From Thiotrichales bacterium (GTDB lineage: Bacteria; Pseudomonadota; Gammaproteobacteria; J044): a stretch of DNA of 13,069 bases. The notes under the pieces are model-generated. The model did no database searches and was not told the origin of the DNA. It worked only from the letters and a program-made list of their open reading frames with translations. The position numbers and the translations under genes were made by a program. The stretch lies in NCBI GenBank assembly GCA_024762895.1, contig JANTGN010000063.1:1-13069 (forward strand), given 5' to 3'. Below, one piece after another: positions 1 through 7,864 of the stretch; position 1 is the first letter of the stretch; each line of letters starts with the position of its first letter.

Positions 1-771
1 GCCCTGTTAGAGATCGAGACCGAGTATCAGGATATTCGTCTGAGACGCTACCGCGCTGAAACGCGACAGAGGGCCACACGCTCCCTGCTGGCCCAGGCCC
101 TGAACCAGCCCAGCGAACTGCCCAGCGACCTCGAACTGCCATCCTTGTCCGATAACAAGCGCAAGCTACCGGAGTATGAGGAACTCGTTGAGCAGGCCCT
201 CACCAATAACCTCAATTTGATGGCCTACAACACGGAACTTGAGGCTATTCGCCTGCAGATGGCCGCCAGCCGTACCACCAATTACCCCGTTCTCACCGGT
301 GATGTCCAGGCCAGTTACTACAACCGTGAATTCGGTTCGCGCAACCCTTTTGGCGCTGGCATTACCCTGGATATTCCCCTGTATACCGGCGACCGAAAGG
401 CAGCTGCAACGGCCGAAGACCAGGCCAGGTTCATGCGAGTCCAGGCGCAGATGAAGAGCGAGGAATTTTCAATCCGTCAGCAACTTCTGGAGGCCTGGCA
501 AGCGGTACAGAGCCTCCTCGCACAACGAGAACAGGCCAACACCCTGTCCGAGTATCGCGAACTGTATCTGGATCGTAGCCGTGCCCTGTATGAATTTGAG
601 GTCACTACCGATCTGGGTGATGCCATGGTCAAACAGACCGAGGCCCGTCTACTGACCCTGAAGACCGAGTTCGAACTGGCCCTTGCCTGGGGTCTGATCG
701 ATGTCCTGCTGGGCAACGCACCTATGAGCCCGGAATCATCCGCCCTGCCCCTGAACCAGGAGACACCATGA
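1..771 (+). CDS. TolC-like outer membrane efflux protein (3' part, cut by window start)
   Basis: The frame is open from base 1, so the gene starts upstream; 256 codons precede the stop. Alternating long amphipathic helical stretches rich in Ala, Gln, Glu and Leu, a second helical repeat beginning near 'YEELVEQALTNNLNLMAYN', and a beta-strand section around 'FGAGITLDIPLYTGDRKAA' are typical of the outer membrane efflux protein (OEP/TolC) family. These proteins form trimeric channel-tunnels for type I or RND-type export. The phrase 'IPLYTGDRKAA' matches the strand just before the helix that re-enters the periplasm. The stop overlaps the start of the adaptor gene at 768 (ATGA), so the two are translationally coupled. 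The TTG near 145 is only an internal codon. No inner-membrane pump is visible, so the substrate is unknown; the pump may lie upstream. Confidence 0.85.
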   Translation, partial: ALLEIETEYQDIRLRRYRAETRQRATRSLLAQALNQPSELPSDLELPSLSDNKRKLPEYEELVEQALTNNLNLMAYNTELEAIRLQMAASRTTNYPVLTGDVQASYYNREFGSRNPFGAGITLDIPLYTGDRKAAATAEDQARFMRVQAQMKSEEFSIRQQLLEAWQAVQSLLAQREQANTLSEYRELYLDRSRALYEFEVTTDLGDAMVKQTEARLLTLKTEFELALAWGLIDVLLGNAPMSPESSALPLNQETP

Positions 772-1301
772 GATACCTGATATTTGTGCTTAGCGCCGGT
801 CTCTTTAGCATCAGCGCCCAGGCCGACGTGTTATTACAAAAAGACCGTGTTGAACTGGGTATTGTGAACTCCGGCGTTGTCAGCAGCGTCGAGGTGACCA
901 GCGGTCAGAAGGTCACGAAGGGGCAGGTCCTGCTAAGACTGGATCAGTCCGTGATCAGGGCTAATCAGGCGGCTGCCAGAAGTCACCTGGCGAAGGAAAA
1001 ACTCGAAATGGCTGAGGCCACACGAGAATATGAGCGGAATCAGGAACTCTACGACCGGACCCAGCTATCGGAGCATGAGCTACAGCTCGCCGAGATTGCC
1101 TGGAACGTGGCCAAGGCCGAGTTGGCCGAGGCCGGGGCTCGCCTCGCTCGCTGTAAACAGCAACTGGAGTACAGCCAGTTAAGGGCGCCCGTAGACGGCA
1201 CCATTCGCCAGGTCCTGACCTGGCCCGGCATGGCCGTGACCAATCATATGCAGATTACTCCGCTTATTATACTGGCGCCCAACCCTGCTCCTAAGCAGTG
1301 A
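768..1301 (+). CDS. Short HlyD/RND-type periplasmic adaptor (membrane fusion protein)
   Basis: A 177-residue protein with a signal peptide (hydrophobic residues 3-16, probable cleavage after SAQA at 19). A first lipoyl half-motif lies at about 30-60 ('VVSSVEVTSGQKVTKGQVL'), then a helical hairpin rich in Ala/Glu/Leu at about 62-138, then the second lipoyl half ('LRAPVDGTIRQVLTWPGMAV'). This is the order seen in periplasmic adaptors that bridge a TolC-type channel and an inner-membrane transporter. Usual family members are about 350-400 residues. Here the protein ends just after the lipoyl domain and lacks the beta-barrel and membrane-proximal domains. The frame is clean, so it looks like a minimal adaptor rather than a broken one. 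Its start overlaps the stop of the TolC-like gene (ATGA), implying one transcript and a shared complex. Confidence 0.82.
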   Translation: MRYLIFVLSAGLFSISAQADVLLQKDRVELGIVNSGVVSSVEVTSGQKVTKGQVLLRLDQSVIRANQAAARSHLAKEKLEMAEATREYERNQELYDRTQLSEHELQLAEIAWNVAKAELAEAGARLARCKQQLEYSQLRAPVDGTIRQVLTWPGMAVTNHMQITPLIILAPNPAPKQ

Positions 1302-1303
1302 AC

Positions 1304-1332
1304 TTGTCGAACTATGCACCAGTCCCTACACT
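1304..1332 (+). promoter_or_regulatory. Possible sigma70-type promoter for cutA-dsbD
   Basis: TTGTCG (1304-1309) and TACACT (1327-1332) are separated by 17 bases, each matching four of six consensus positions. Transcription would start close to the cutA ATG at 1339. This is consistent with the absence of any Shine-Dalgarno-like sequence before that ATG. The match is moderate and could occur by chance. Confidence 0.3.
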
Positions 1333-1338
1333 GCCCGC

Positions 1339-1659
1339 ATGATGAATGATCATATTATCGTCCTGACCACATTGCCCGATGAGACCATGGCGCGCAATCT
1401 GGCCCAGGAGCTGATCAAAAGCCAGGTGGCCGCCTGCATTAACATCATGCCGCGCATGCGCTCTATCTATACCTGGAAGGGCAAGATTGAGGAAGGTGGA
1501 GAACACCTGCTCATGATCAAGACGCGCGCCGAACGCTATTCGGCCATAGAACAAGCCATCAGGGCCCAACATCCCTATGAACTTCCCGAGATCATTGCGA
1601 CTCCAATCAGCCATGGTCTGCCCGAATACCTGAACTGGATCGACGAGAACAGCCAATGA
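1339..1659 (+). CDS. cutA: Divalent-cation tolerance protein CutA
   Basis: A 106-residue protein, the normal CutA1 length. It carries the family core: N-terminal strand 'IIVLTTLPDETMARNLAQELI', 'VAACINIMPRMRSIYTWKGKIEE' with the conserved Cys33 and Trp46, 'LLMIKT', and the signature 'HPYELPEI' at 78-85. CutA is a small trimeric cytoplasmic protein with a ferredoxin-like fold. It was linked to copper/divalent cation tolerance in E. coli, but its molecular role is still unclear. The stop overlaps the dsbD start (ATGA at 1656), and the cutA-dsbD pairing is also known in enterobacteria, which supports both calls. Two tandem ATGs (1339, 1342) are possible starts, and neither has a visible ribosome binding site. 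Confidence 0.95.
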   Translation: MMNDHIIVLTTLPDETMARNLAQELIKSQVAACINIMPRMRSIYTWKGKIEEGGEHLLMIKTRAERYSAIEQAIRAQHPYELPEIIATPISHGLPEYLNWIDENSQ

Positions 1660-3908
1660 ACCTACGACTAATCAGCCTGTTACTGATACTTACCCTGCCC
1701 TTTACCAGCTTGGCTCAGGAAGACGAGCTACTGGATCCGGACCAGGCCTTTGCCCTCAGCACATCGATGAAAGATGCCCATACGGCTGTTGCGGACTGGA
1801 AAATCGCCGATGGTTATTACCTGTACCGTAATAACTTTAACTTCAGTTCGCAGACCGATGGGGTCGTCGTCGGTCAGGCCAAACTCCCTAAGGGCAAGAT
1901 CAAGGATGACGAGTTCTTTGGAAAGATCGAGGTCTACAAGCACCAGGTCAGGGCCGAGATCCCCTTATCGGGTGACCTTAGGCCCGGCCAGGAGATCAAG
2001 CTCAAGATCGTGGCCCAGGGCTGTAACGAACCCCTCGGCGTCTGCTATCCACCCCAGCATACCCAGGTGGCCCTCGTCGTTCCCGATTCAGGCGCCTCCA
2101 GCAACAACCCCCTGAGTGCCCTGAAGCAACTGGCCAGTTCGATCGATAGCGCTGGCACCGATAAAGAATTACTCGAACCCGATCAGGCCTTCGCCTTTTT
2201 GCTCGACGTGCAGGACAGCAGCACCCTGATTGCCCGCTGGAACATTGCCGACGATTATTATCTCTACAAGGACAAGATCCGCTTCAGCCTGAAGGATGCC
2301 GAAGGCAATATCCTCGGCCCCGTCGCCATGCCCGAGGCGATCAGCAAATATGATGAGTTTCTGGGCGACACCCTGGTTTATAAAAACGAACTGGCGATCA
2401 AGATTCCACTGATTCACGATGAAGGCGCTACTACCTCCATGACCTTTGTGGCCGACTACCAGGGTTGCAACGAGGCACTTGGGGTCTGTTATCCACCCGT
2501 GAAAAAGGAAATTCCGTTCTCGCTGGAAAACGTGCCCGCAGGTCAGGCAACAACTCAGGTATCTGCAACCAGTCCAGCGATCGATGAACCCGTCTCTGAG
2601 CAGGACAGCATTGCAGCCAGCCTGGCCTCGGGTAATGTCATCCTGACCCTGTTGACCTTCTTTGGCCTGGGCCTGTTACTGGCCTTTACACCCTGCGTCT
2701 TCCCCATGATCCCCATCCTTTCTGGCATCATCATAGGACAGGGAGAAAAGATCTCAACCAGACGCGCCTTCAGCCTGTCACTGGCCTATGTCCTGGCCAT
2801 GGCCGCCACCTATACCGTCGCGGGTGTGCTGGCTGGCATGTTTGGCGCCAACATCCAGGTCTGGTTCCAGGATCCCTGGGTCCTGGGCGTATTCGCGGCC
2901 ATCTTTGTGCTGCTGTCACTGTCCATGTTTGGTTTCTATGAGTTACAGATGCCCAGCGCCATCCAGAGCCGCCTGAGCGAGGTCAGCAACAAACAGAAAA
3001 GCGGTAGCCTGGCCGGTGCCGGCATCATGGGCTTCCTGTCGGCACTGATTGTTGGCCCCTGTGTCACCGCACCCCTGGTGGGCGCCCTCATCTACATCGG
3101 TCAGACCGGTGATGCCATTCTCGGTGGCGCGGCCCTATTCTCCCTTAGCCTCGGCATGGGTGCTCCACTACTCGTCATTGGCACCTCTGCGGGTAAGCTC
3201 CTGCCCAGGGCCGGCACCTGGATGGACGCCACCAAGGCCGTGTTCGGCGTCCTTTTGCTGGGCGTGGCGATCTGGCTCATCGAGCGAGTGATACCTGCCA
3301 ACATCACCATGCTGTTGTGGGCGGTGTTACTGATCATCTCGGCCATCTACATGGGCGCACTCGATCCCATCAGGGAACAGGCCTCTGGCTGGATGAAGCT
3401 CTGGAAAGGTGTTGGTGTCGCCCTGCTCATCTGGGGCGCCTTGCTCATGATCGGTGGCGCCTCAGGCGGCAGTGATGTCTTCCAGCCCCTGAAAGGACTG
3501 GGTGGCGGATCGGCTGGTACGGCCGTGGTCAAGGAAGACAAGCTCGACTTCAAAATGATCAAGACCATGGCCGACCTGGAACGAGAGGTTGACCAGGCCA
3601 GAAAGAATCGCCAGTTCGTTATGCTCGACTTCTATGCCGACTGGTGTATCTCCTGCAAGGAGATGGAGAAGTTCACCTTCTCTAAGCCCGAGGTACATGA
3701 GTCACTGGATGGTGTAGTCCTTCTCAAGATAGACGTGACTGCCAATAATGCAGACGACAAGGAAATCCTGAGTAGCTTTGGCCTGATTGGCCCACCCGCC
3801 ATCCTGTTCTTTGATCAGGCCGGCGTGGAAAAACGTAATTATCGGATCGTTGGATACAAACCTGCAGAGGAATTTGCTGCCCATGTCCGAAAGATGCGCG
3901 GGCTGTAG
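1656..3908 (+). CDS. dsbD: Thiol:disulfide interchange protein DsbD with duplicated N-terminal domain
   Basis: A 750-residue inner-membrane protein that passes electrons from cytoplasmic thioredoxin to periplasmic DsbC, DsbG and cytochrome c maturation partners. The signal peptide is at 1-20 (cleavage near SLA). Next come two copies of the periplasmic alpha domain, about 24-142 and 171-290. Each starts 'ELL(D/E)PDQAFA' and holds the redox pair in GCNE-LGVCYPP (Cys123/Cys130 and Cys271/Cys278). The eight-helix beta domain covers about 325-600 with Cys347 (FTPCVFP) and Cys469 (GPCVTAP). The C-terminal thioredoxin-like gamma domain has WCISC (Cys664/Cys667). E. coli DsbD is about 565 residues with one alpha domain; the extra domain plus linker explains the added length. 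The gene overlaps cutA by ATGA and is followed by a strong terminator. Confidence 0.96.
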   Translation: MNLRLISLLLILTLPFTSLAQEDELLDPDQAFALSTSMKDAHTAVADWKIADGYYLYRNNFNFSSQTDGVVVGQAKLPKGKIKDDEFFGKIEVYKHQVRAEIPLSGDLRPGQEIKLKIVAQGCNEPLGVCYPPQHTQVALVVPDSGASSNNPLSALKQLASSIDSAGTDKELLEPDQAFAFLLDVQDSSTLIARWNIADDYYLYKDKIRFSLKDAEGNILGPVAMPEAISKYDEFLGDTLVYKNELAIKIPLIHDEGATTSMTFVADYQGCNEALGVCYPPVKKEIPFSLENVPAGQATTQVSATSPAIDEPVSEQDSIAASLASGNVILTLLTFFGLGLLLAFTPCVFPMIPILSGIIIGQGEKISTRRAFSLSLAYVLAMAATYTVAGVLAGMFGANIQVWFQDPWVLGVFAAIFVLLSLSMFGFYELQMPSAIQSRLSEVSNKQKSGSLAGAGIMGFLSALIVGPCVTAPLVGALIYIGQTGDAILGGAALFSLSLGMGAPLLVIGTSAGKLLPRAGTWMDATKAVFGVLLLGVAIWLIERVIPANITMLLWAVLLIISAIYMGALDPIREQASGWMKLWKGVGVALLIWGALLMIGGASGGSDVFQPLKGLGGGSAGTAVVKEDKLDFKMIKTMADLEREVDQARKNRQFVMLDFYADWCISCKEMEKFTFSKPEVHESLDGVVLLKIDVTANNADDKEILSSFGLIGPPAILFFDQAGVEKRNYRIVGYKPAEEFAAHVRKMRGL

Positions 3909-3933
3909 CCCCCAATAAAATCAAACCTAAATT

Positions 3934-3961
3934 AAAAGGCCGGGTAAGTCCGGCCTTTTTC
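3934..3961 (+). terminator. Rho-independent terminator after dsbD
   Basis: AAAAGGCCGG (3934-3943) pairs with CCGGCCTTTT (3950-3959) around a six-base loop, followed by a short T run. The A-rich left arm gives a T-rich tail on the reverse strand as well, so the hairpin may also stop the convergent regulator gene that ends at 4019. Confidence 0.9.
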
Positions 3962-4018
3962 ATTCAACAATCGAAACCTTCCAATCAAATCCAGCAAGCC
4001 AATCCCTCAATCACTGGG

Positions 4019-4984
4019 TTACAGGGAGGCCCGGATAGTTTCAGACGGCAACTCCCCGAAAAACCGGCGATAGTCCGCTGCAAACTGGCCCATGTGCCAG
4101 AACCCCCAGCTGCCCGCAATTTCATTGATAGAACCTACCGATGAACAAAGTAATTCCTGACGTACCGCGTGCAGTCTACGTGCCTTCAAATAGGCCTTTG
4201 GGGTTACGCCATAGTATTCACGAAAGACATATTCCAGGGTGCGTACACTGGCACCAGCGGCCTGCGCTAACCGTACTACCGTAACTACCTTATCTACATT
4301 GGCATCGATATATTCCAATGCTCGCTGCATAACCCTTTTTCTTCTGTTAGTCAGCCTCGGCTGCACTGCCAGTTCTGACCCATTGAGTGTCTCGATAAAC
4401 TGCCTGATCAGGCCGAATTCTATGGCTCGTTCTATCTCGGCATTGTCTTTTACAGACTGTACATCAGCAAACTCACGACTCACCTGGCGCAACTGGCTTC
4501 TTATGTTATTCATGCCTTGCCTGCCACAATGTAACGGTTTCTGCTCGAGCAACCTGTTTACCTGATGGTCCTGAAGCCCCGACACATAAGCGACTTCGTC
4601 GAGTAGTTCTTCCGATATGGTTAACGTGTAACCCCTGAAACGGGACCTGGATATGGCTACCAGGTCATAACCAGGAGGAAAGTACATCATGCCATCCTGG
4701 TTAAAGACCCCTCCTGGACTTAATACCTCTTCGATACCTTCTTCAAGGATCGCAAGCGTCACTGCATTTACCGGGGTGCAGCCACGTTGATCATAGGCCT
4801 GTTCGATGTCGAACTGGGCGAACACAAAACCAGGATGGCCGAATTGCAAAAGTTCTGCGGGTGACACCCCGGGTTTGAGCTGATGGAAATCCAGGTCCCA
4901 ACCCTGAACATGCGCACTAAATTGTTCAAAGTCATCAAAGCGCTGGTCTATAAAGAGATTCCAGTTAACAGCAGTAGTTTCCAT
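4019..4984 (-). CDS. AraC-family transcriptional regulator
   Basis: A 321-residue protein with a variable N-terminal sensing region (about 1-205, no recognised ligand motif) and a C-terminal AraC/XylS DNA-binding domain at about 215-318. The first helix-turn-helix is near 236-257 ('LAQAAGASVRTLEYVFREYYG'). The second is near 285-308, with the family signature 'INEIAGSWGFWHMGQFAADYRRFFGELPSE'. Such proteins usually activate nearby genes when they bind a small molecule. The gene is divergent from the sulfatase cluster across about 200 bases, making it the likely local regulator. The N-terminal layout resembles the larger AraC group that includes EutR-like regulators, but the inducer cannot be assigned. 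The ATG at 4984 has only a weak GAG upstream. The gene converges with dsbD. Confidence 0.9.
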   Translation of the reverse strand: METTAVNWNLFIDQRFDDFEQFSAHVQGWDLDFHQLKPGVSPAELLQFGHPGFVFAQFDIEQAYDQRGCTPVNAVTLAILEEGIEEVLSPGGVFNQDGMMYFPPGYDLVAISRSRFRGYTLTISEELLDEVAYVSGLQDHQVNRLLEQKPLHCGRQGMNNIRSQLRQVSREFADVQSVKDNAEIERAIEFGLIRQFIETLNGSELAVQPRLTNRRKRVMQRALEYIDANVDKVVTVVRLAQAAGASVRTLEYVFREYYGVTPKAYLKARRLHAVRQELLCSSVGSINEIAGSWGFWHMGQFAADYRRFFGELPSETIRASL

Positions 4985-5080
4985 GTGGTTACTCGTGCGT
5001 GTTTTTGATATTGCTATTGCTCAGTTTTATCCATAATCAGCAATTAAGCAAACGTATAAGCACAAATCGTAACCCATAAA

Positions 5081-5100
5081 TTTTCAGAGGTTTTCTGGAG
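5081..5100 (+). repeat. Tandem 10-bp direct repeat, possible AraC-type operator
   Basis: TTTTCAGAGG (5081-5090) is followed directly by TTTTCTGGAG (5091-5100), with seven of ten positions identical. AraC-family proteins commonly bind direct repeats with half-sites about one helical turn apart next to the -35 region. A TATAAA hexamer (5118-5123) lies 17 bases further on, so the second half-site would cover the -35 position, a class II activation layout. The site sits between the regulator and the sulfatase. The function is inferred. Confidence 0.35.
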
Positions 5101-5117
5101 CTTTGAAATTACACTGC

Positions 5118-5123
5118 TATAAA
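5118..5123 (+). promoter_or_regulatory. Possible -10 element of the sulfatase promoter
   Basis: TATAAA lies about 65 bases before the chosen sulfatase start. No good -35 hexamer is found 16-18 bases upstream (CTGGAG occupies it), which fits an activator-dependent promoter. The rest of the divergent region 4985-5186 is AT-rich and shows no other clear element. Confidence 0.3.
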
Positions 5124-5186
5124 CAATAGCTAATCTAGAAAAATACTCATCGACCTATAAGTATGACTATCAAAAGGAATCTCATT

Positions 5187-6923
5187 ATGAGAGGTATAAG
5201 TACATTGGCAATGACTGCTGCCGTTGGCCTCACTTTGAGTTGCGGCTCTCCCGAGCTTAAGGCTGAAAAACAGATTGTTCACGATGCAGAGTTTTATGTG
5301 CTGCAGGCGCAGCATGGCGACAAGTGGGCAGCAGAAGACAAAACACTGGACCAGAAACTTGCTGAGCTTCGCAAGAAACATGGCCGTCCTCCAAACATTA
5401 TTCATGTTATGTGGGATGACACCGCATTTGGAGATGTCGGCATACCCGCTATTCAGAAGGTACGTGGTCTTGAAACACCCAACCTGAACCAGATGGCCTC
5501 AGAAGGCATGCTGTTTACACGTATGTATACCGAGGTGGGTTGTACGCCGAGTCGGGCAGCCTCTGCTACCGGACGCCTGGCTGTCCGCAGCGGCATGTAT
5601 AACATTGGGATGTTGCTGGAAAGTCACGGTATGCGTGGTGAAGAAGTCACAATTGCCGAGGTCCTTTCAAATGCTGGTTATGCGACTGCCTTCCACGGCA
5701 AATGGCACCTGGGTGACATAGAAGAAAGCTACCCTCATAACCAGGGCTTCGATGAGGCGTTCTTCACGGGCTATAACCAGATTCTCTCCCTATGGACTGA
5801 GAGAGGTGAGGTTGGCAACGGTACCATGGGCTTGTATGAGAACATCTTACCGGAAGATCCTTACAAGAAAGATGATACCTTTGTTACCAAGGATTGGGTC
5901 ATGGTAGCCGAGGGCACCAAAGGCGGAGAAACCTTACGATGGGGTGACAACACACACGAAAACTATATGAAGATCGACCCAGAGGCACAACGACGCACCC
6001 TGGAGTTTATCGAGCGCAATGCCAAGGCAGGCAAGCCGTTTTATGTGGCTAACTGGCCGATGCTGAACAGCTTTTTGCCACTACCTGAAAAGTGCGCTGT
6101 AGCAAGAAGTAACCTGCAGGCTGGTTTGCAGTGCAATATCGACCCCTTCATAGGCAAGCTGATGGCCAAGCTTAACGAACTGGGCATAGCTGAAAACACC
6201 CTGGTAATTGCCATGGCTGATAACGGACCAATGGCTCACAACCCACCACCAGGTGGCGGGTTCGCAGAAACAATATTTCGCGGTGGCAAGGGTGACTTTC
6301 TCGAAGGTGGTGCTCGTGTGCCAGCCCAGGCATGGTGGCCAGGCGTGATAGAAGAAGGGCAGATCGCTGGTGATATCGTTCATGAAACCGACCTTTTCAC
6401 CACCTTTGCTCGCTTAGCCGGTGCTACGCAATACATACCCACTGATCGTATCATCGATGGTGTCGATCAGACCTCATTGTTAATCAACGGAGATACCAAC
6501 AGTCGTCGCGACCATGTGTTCATTTATGCAGGTCCTCAGCTTGGCGCCATTGTGAAAGGCAATTACAAGCGTCATATGATTTCACCAGATCCTGTAGGCG
6601 AAGCCAGTGGTATCCCGGCTGCCTTCTACTTCCTGCCCGCAGATCCACGCGAGAAGAGTCCAATGCTGGCCAACCTGATCCATCTGAAAGCACCATTTAA
6701 TCGCATGAATCTGCGGCATAAGCTTTGGAAGGAAAAATACCCTGACTCGAAAGAAAAACATGGCATTCCCTGGACCGGTATTGTTAATGCGTCTGAAGAG
6801 TTAAAAGCACATGCGAAACCCAGGAAGGAATTGAGTACCCTGCCATTCGATCCACTCGAGTATATCGAGCATCTGGATGAGCTACCTTTTGACCCCAATA
6901 TGGATCCTGATTTGGGTCAGTAG
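5187..6923 (+). CDS. Exported Cys-type sulfatase (arylsulfatase family)
   Basis: A hydrolase of sulfate esters in the alkaline phosphatase/sulfatase superfamily. The ATG at 5187 is chosen because AGGA (5175-5178) lies 8 bases upstream; the in-frame ATG at 5163 has no such site. The product is 578 residues. The N-terminus is a signal sequence with a borderline lipobox (LTLSC, Cys19), so it is periplasmic or a lipoprotein. The signature CTPSRAASATGR starts at Cys119, the residue converted to formylglycine, with Arg123. Other expected residues are Asp77-Asp78 (metal), Lys172 and His174 in GKWHLG, Asp345-Asn346 in ADNG (metal), and Lys368 in FRGGKGDFLEGGARVP. The segment where the remaining catalytic histidine normally lies reads 'KPFYVANWPMLNSFLPL' (from 283) and has no histidine. 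The gene ends with three consecutive in-frame stops (TAG TGA TAA) and a terminator. Confidence 0.93.
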   Translation: MRGISTLAMTAAVGLTLSCGSPELKAEKQIVHDAEFYVLQAQHGDKWAAEDKTLDQKLAELRKKHGRPPNIIHVMWDDTAFGDVGIPAIQKVRGLETPNLNQMASEGMLFTRMYTEVGCTPSRAASATGRLAVRSGMYNIGMLLESHGMRGEEVTIAEVLSNAGYATAFHGKWHLGDIEESYPHNQGFDEAFFTGYNQILSLWTERGEVGNGTMGLYENILPEDPYKKDDTFVTKDWVMVAEGTKGGETLRWGDNTHENYMKIDPEAQRRTLEFIERNAKAGKPFYVANWPMLNSFLPLPEKCAVARSNLQAGLQCNIDPFIGKLMAKLNELGIAENTLVIAMADNGPMAHNPPPGGGFAETIFRGGKGDFLEGGARVPAQAWWPGVIEEGQIAGDIVHETDLFTTFARLAGATQYIPTDRIIDGVDQTSLLINGDTNSRRDHVFIYAGPQLGAIVKGNYKRHMISPDPVGEASGIPAAFYFLPADPREKSPMLANLIHLKAPFNRMNLRHKLWKEKYPDSKEKHGIPWTGIVNASEELKAHAKPRKELSTLPFDPLEYIEHLDELPFDPNMDPDLGQ

Positions 6924-6936
6924 TGATAAGTCAGGT

Positions 6937-6966
6937 AAAGAGCCACCAAATGGTGGCTCTTTTTTT
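6937..6966 (+). terminator. Rho-independent terminator after the sulfatase
   Basis: AAAGAGCCACCA (6937-6948) and TGGTGGCTCTTT (6951-6962) form a near-perfect 11-12 bp stem with a tiny loop, followed by a T run to 6966. It lies between the sulfatase and the beta-barrel gene, so the downstream genes need read-through or their own promoter. Confidence 0.92.
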
Positions 6967-7015
6967 ATAGGGCTCAAGATTAGCGGTTGCGCAATATTCT
7001 GACAGGGGATAAAGA

Positions 7016-7864
7016 TTGAAATTTCGAAGCAGATATAAGCAGCTTGGTGTTTTTTGGTTGTCAGGCCTGTACATGTTGGGCCTCGGTTTGATCAATTCGA
7101 GCGTTCAGGCAGATGATCTCGCAAAGAAGAGTCAAAACCCTGTAGGGGATATCATCAGTGTTCCCATCGAATTCCATCATTATGATGGGCTTCTTGATGG
7201 AGACTCCTCATCCAATACCATGCTGGTAAAACCAGTTTACCCGGTAAGTCTTGGCAAATACAACCTGATAAACAGGGCCATCATCCCAGTGGTAGCGCTT
7301 GATCCCGGGACCGGAGGTTATGACTATGATGGCATCGAGCCTTTACCAAACGTGGATACAGAGCGTGGCCTTGGCAATATTCAATATCAGGGTTTCTTCT
7401 CACCAGCCGATCCAGGCAACGTTATCTGGGGTATAGGGCCTGTCATTGAGCTGCCTACACATCAGAATGACCTTGGGTCAAGACATGTATCAATTGGTGC
7501 TGCAGCTGTCATTTTAACAACTCCAGGTGATTGGGTGCTTGGAGCCCTGGCCCAGAATATCTGGTCCGTAACCAGTAAGGATAACGAGCCAGATGTAAAT
7601 AAACTGCTGTTTCAATATTTCATAAACTACAACTTTGGTAATGGCTGGTACCTGACGTCTACCCCTGTTAATACAGCCAACTGGGAAAAGGATCGTGACA
7701 ATAGATGGACCATCCCTGTTGGCGGGGGTGTCGGAACATTAACCCGGTTTGGCAAACAACCCGTGGATTTCAAGGTGCAGGCTTTTGGATATGCTGATAA
7801 GCCTGATGGGGGCCCTGACTGGAGCTTACTTTTTTCGATTAAATTCCTTTTTCCAAAGTCATAG
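7016..7864 (+). CDS. Outer membrane beta-barrel of the MetA-pathway/'neuromedin U' transporter family
   Basis: A 282-residue protein with a signal peptide (cleavage after SVQA at residue 32) followed by 'DDLAKKSQNPVGDIISVP'. That start and later motifs ('NLINRAIIPVV', 'GLGNIQYQGFFSPA', 'VIWGIGPVIELPT', 'GWYLTSTPVNTANWE', 'WTIPVGGGVG', terminal 'FSIKFLFPKS') match proteins commonly labelled transporter or 'neuromedin U' and related to the MetA-pathway phenol degradation family. They are predicted outer membrane barrels, and alternating polar/aromatic strands and a terminal strand are visible. The start is TTG at 7016, supported by AGGGG (7004-7008) seven bases upstream; no in-frame ATG lies near the signal peptide start. 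Its place directly after the sulfatase suggests uptake or release of the sulfatase's substrate or product. The transported compound is unknown. Confidence 0.85.
   Translation: MKFRSRYKQLGVFWLSGLYMLGLGLINSSVQADDLAKKSQNPVGDIISVPIEFHHYDGLLDGDSSSNTMLVKPVYPVSLGKYNLINRAIIPVVALDPGTGGYDYDGIEPLPNVDTERGLGNIQYQGFFSPADPGNVIWGIGPVIELPTHQNDLGSRHVSIGAAAVILTTPGDWVLGALAQNIWSVTSKDNEPDVNKLLFQYFINYNFGNGWYLTSTPVNTANWEKDRDNRWTIPVGGGVGTLTRFGKQPVDFKVQAFGYADKPDGGPDWSLLFSIKFLFPKS

Noticed and set aside
3462..3963. Several reverse-strand open frames over the end of dsbD
   Set aside because: They are shadows of the dsbD gamma domain and the terminator; no start signal or recognisable motif.
6081..6383. A 100-codon reverse-strand frame within the sulfatase
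   Set aside because: Antisense to the conserved catalytic core; its residue makeup is that of a random complement.
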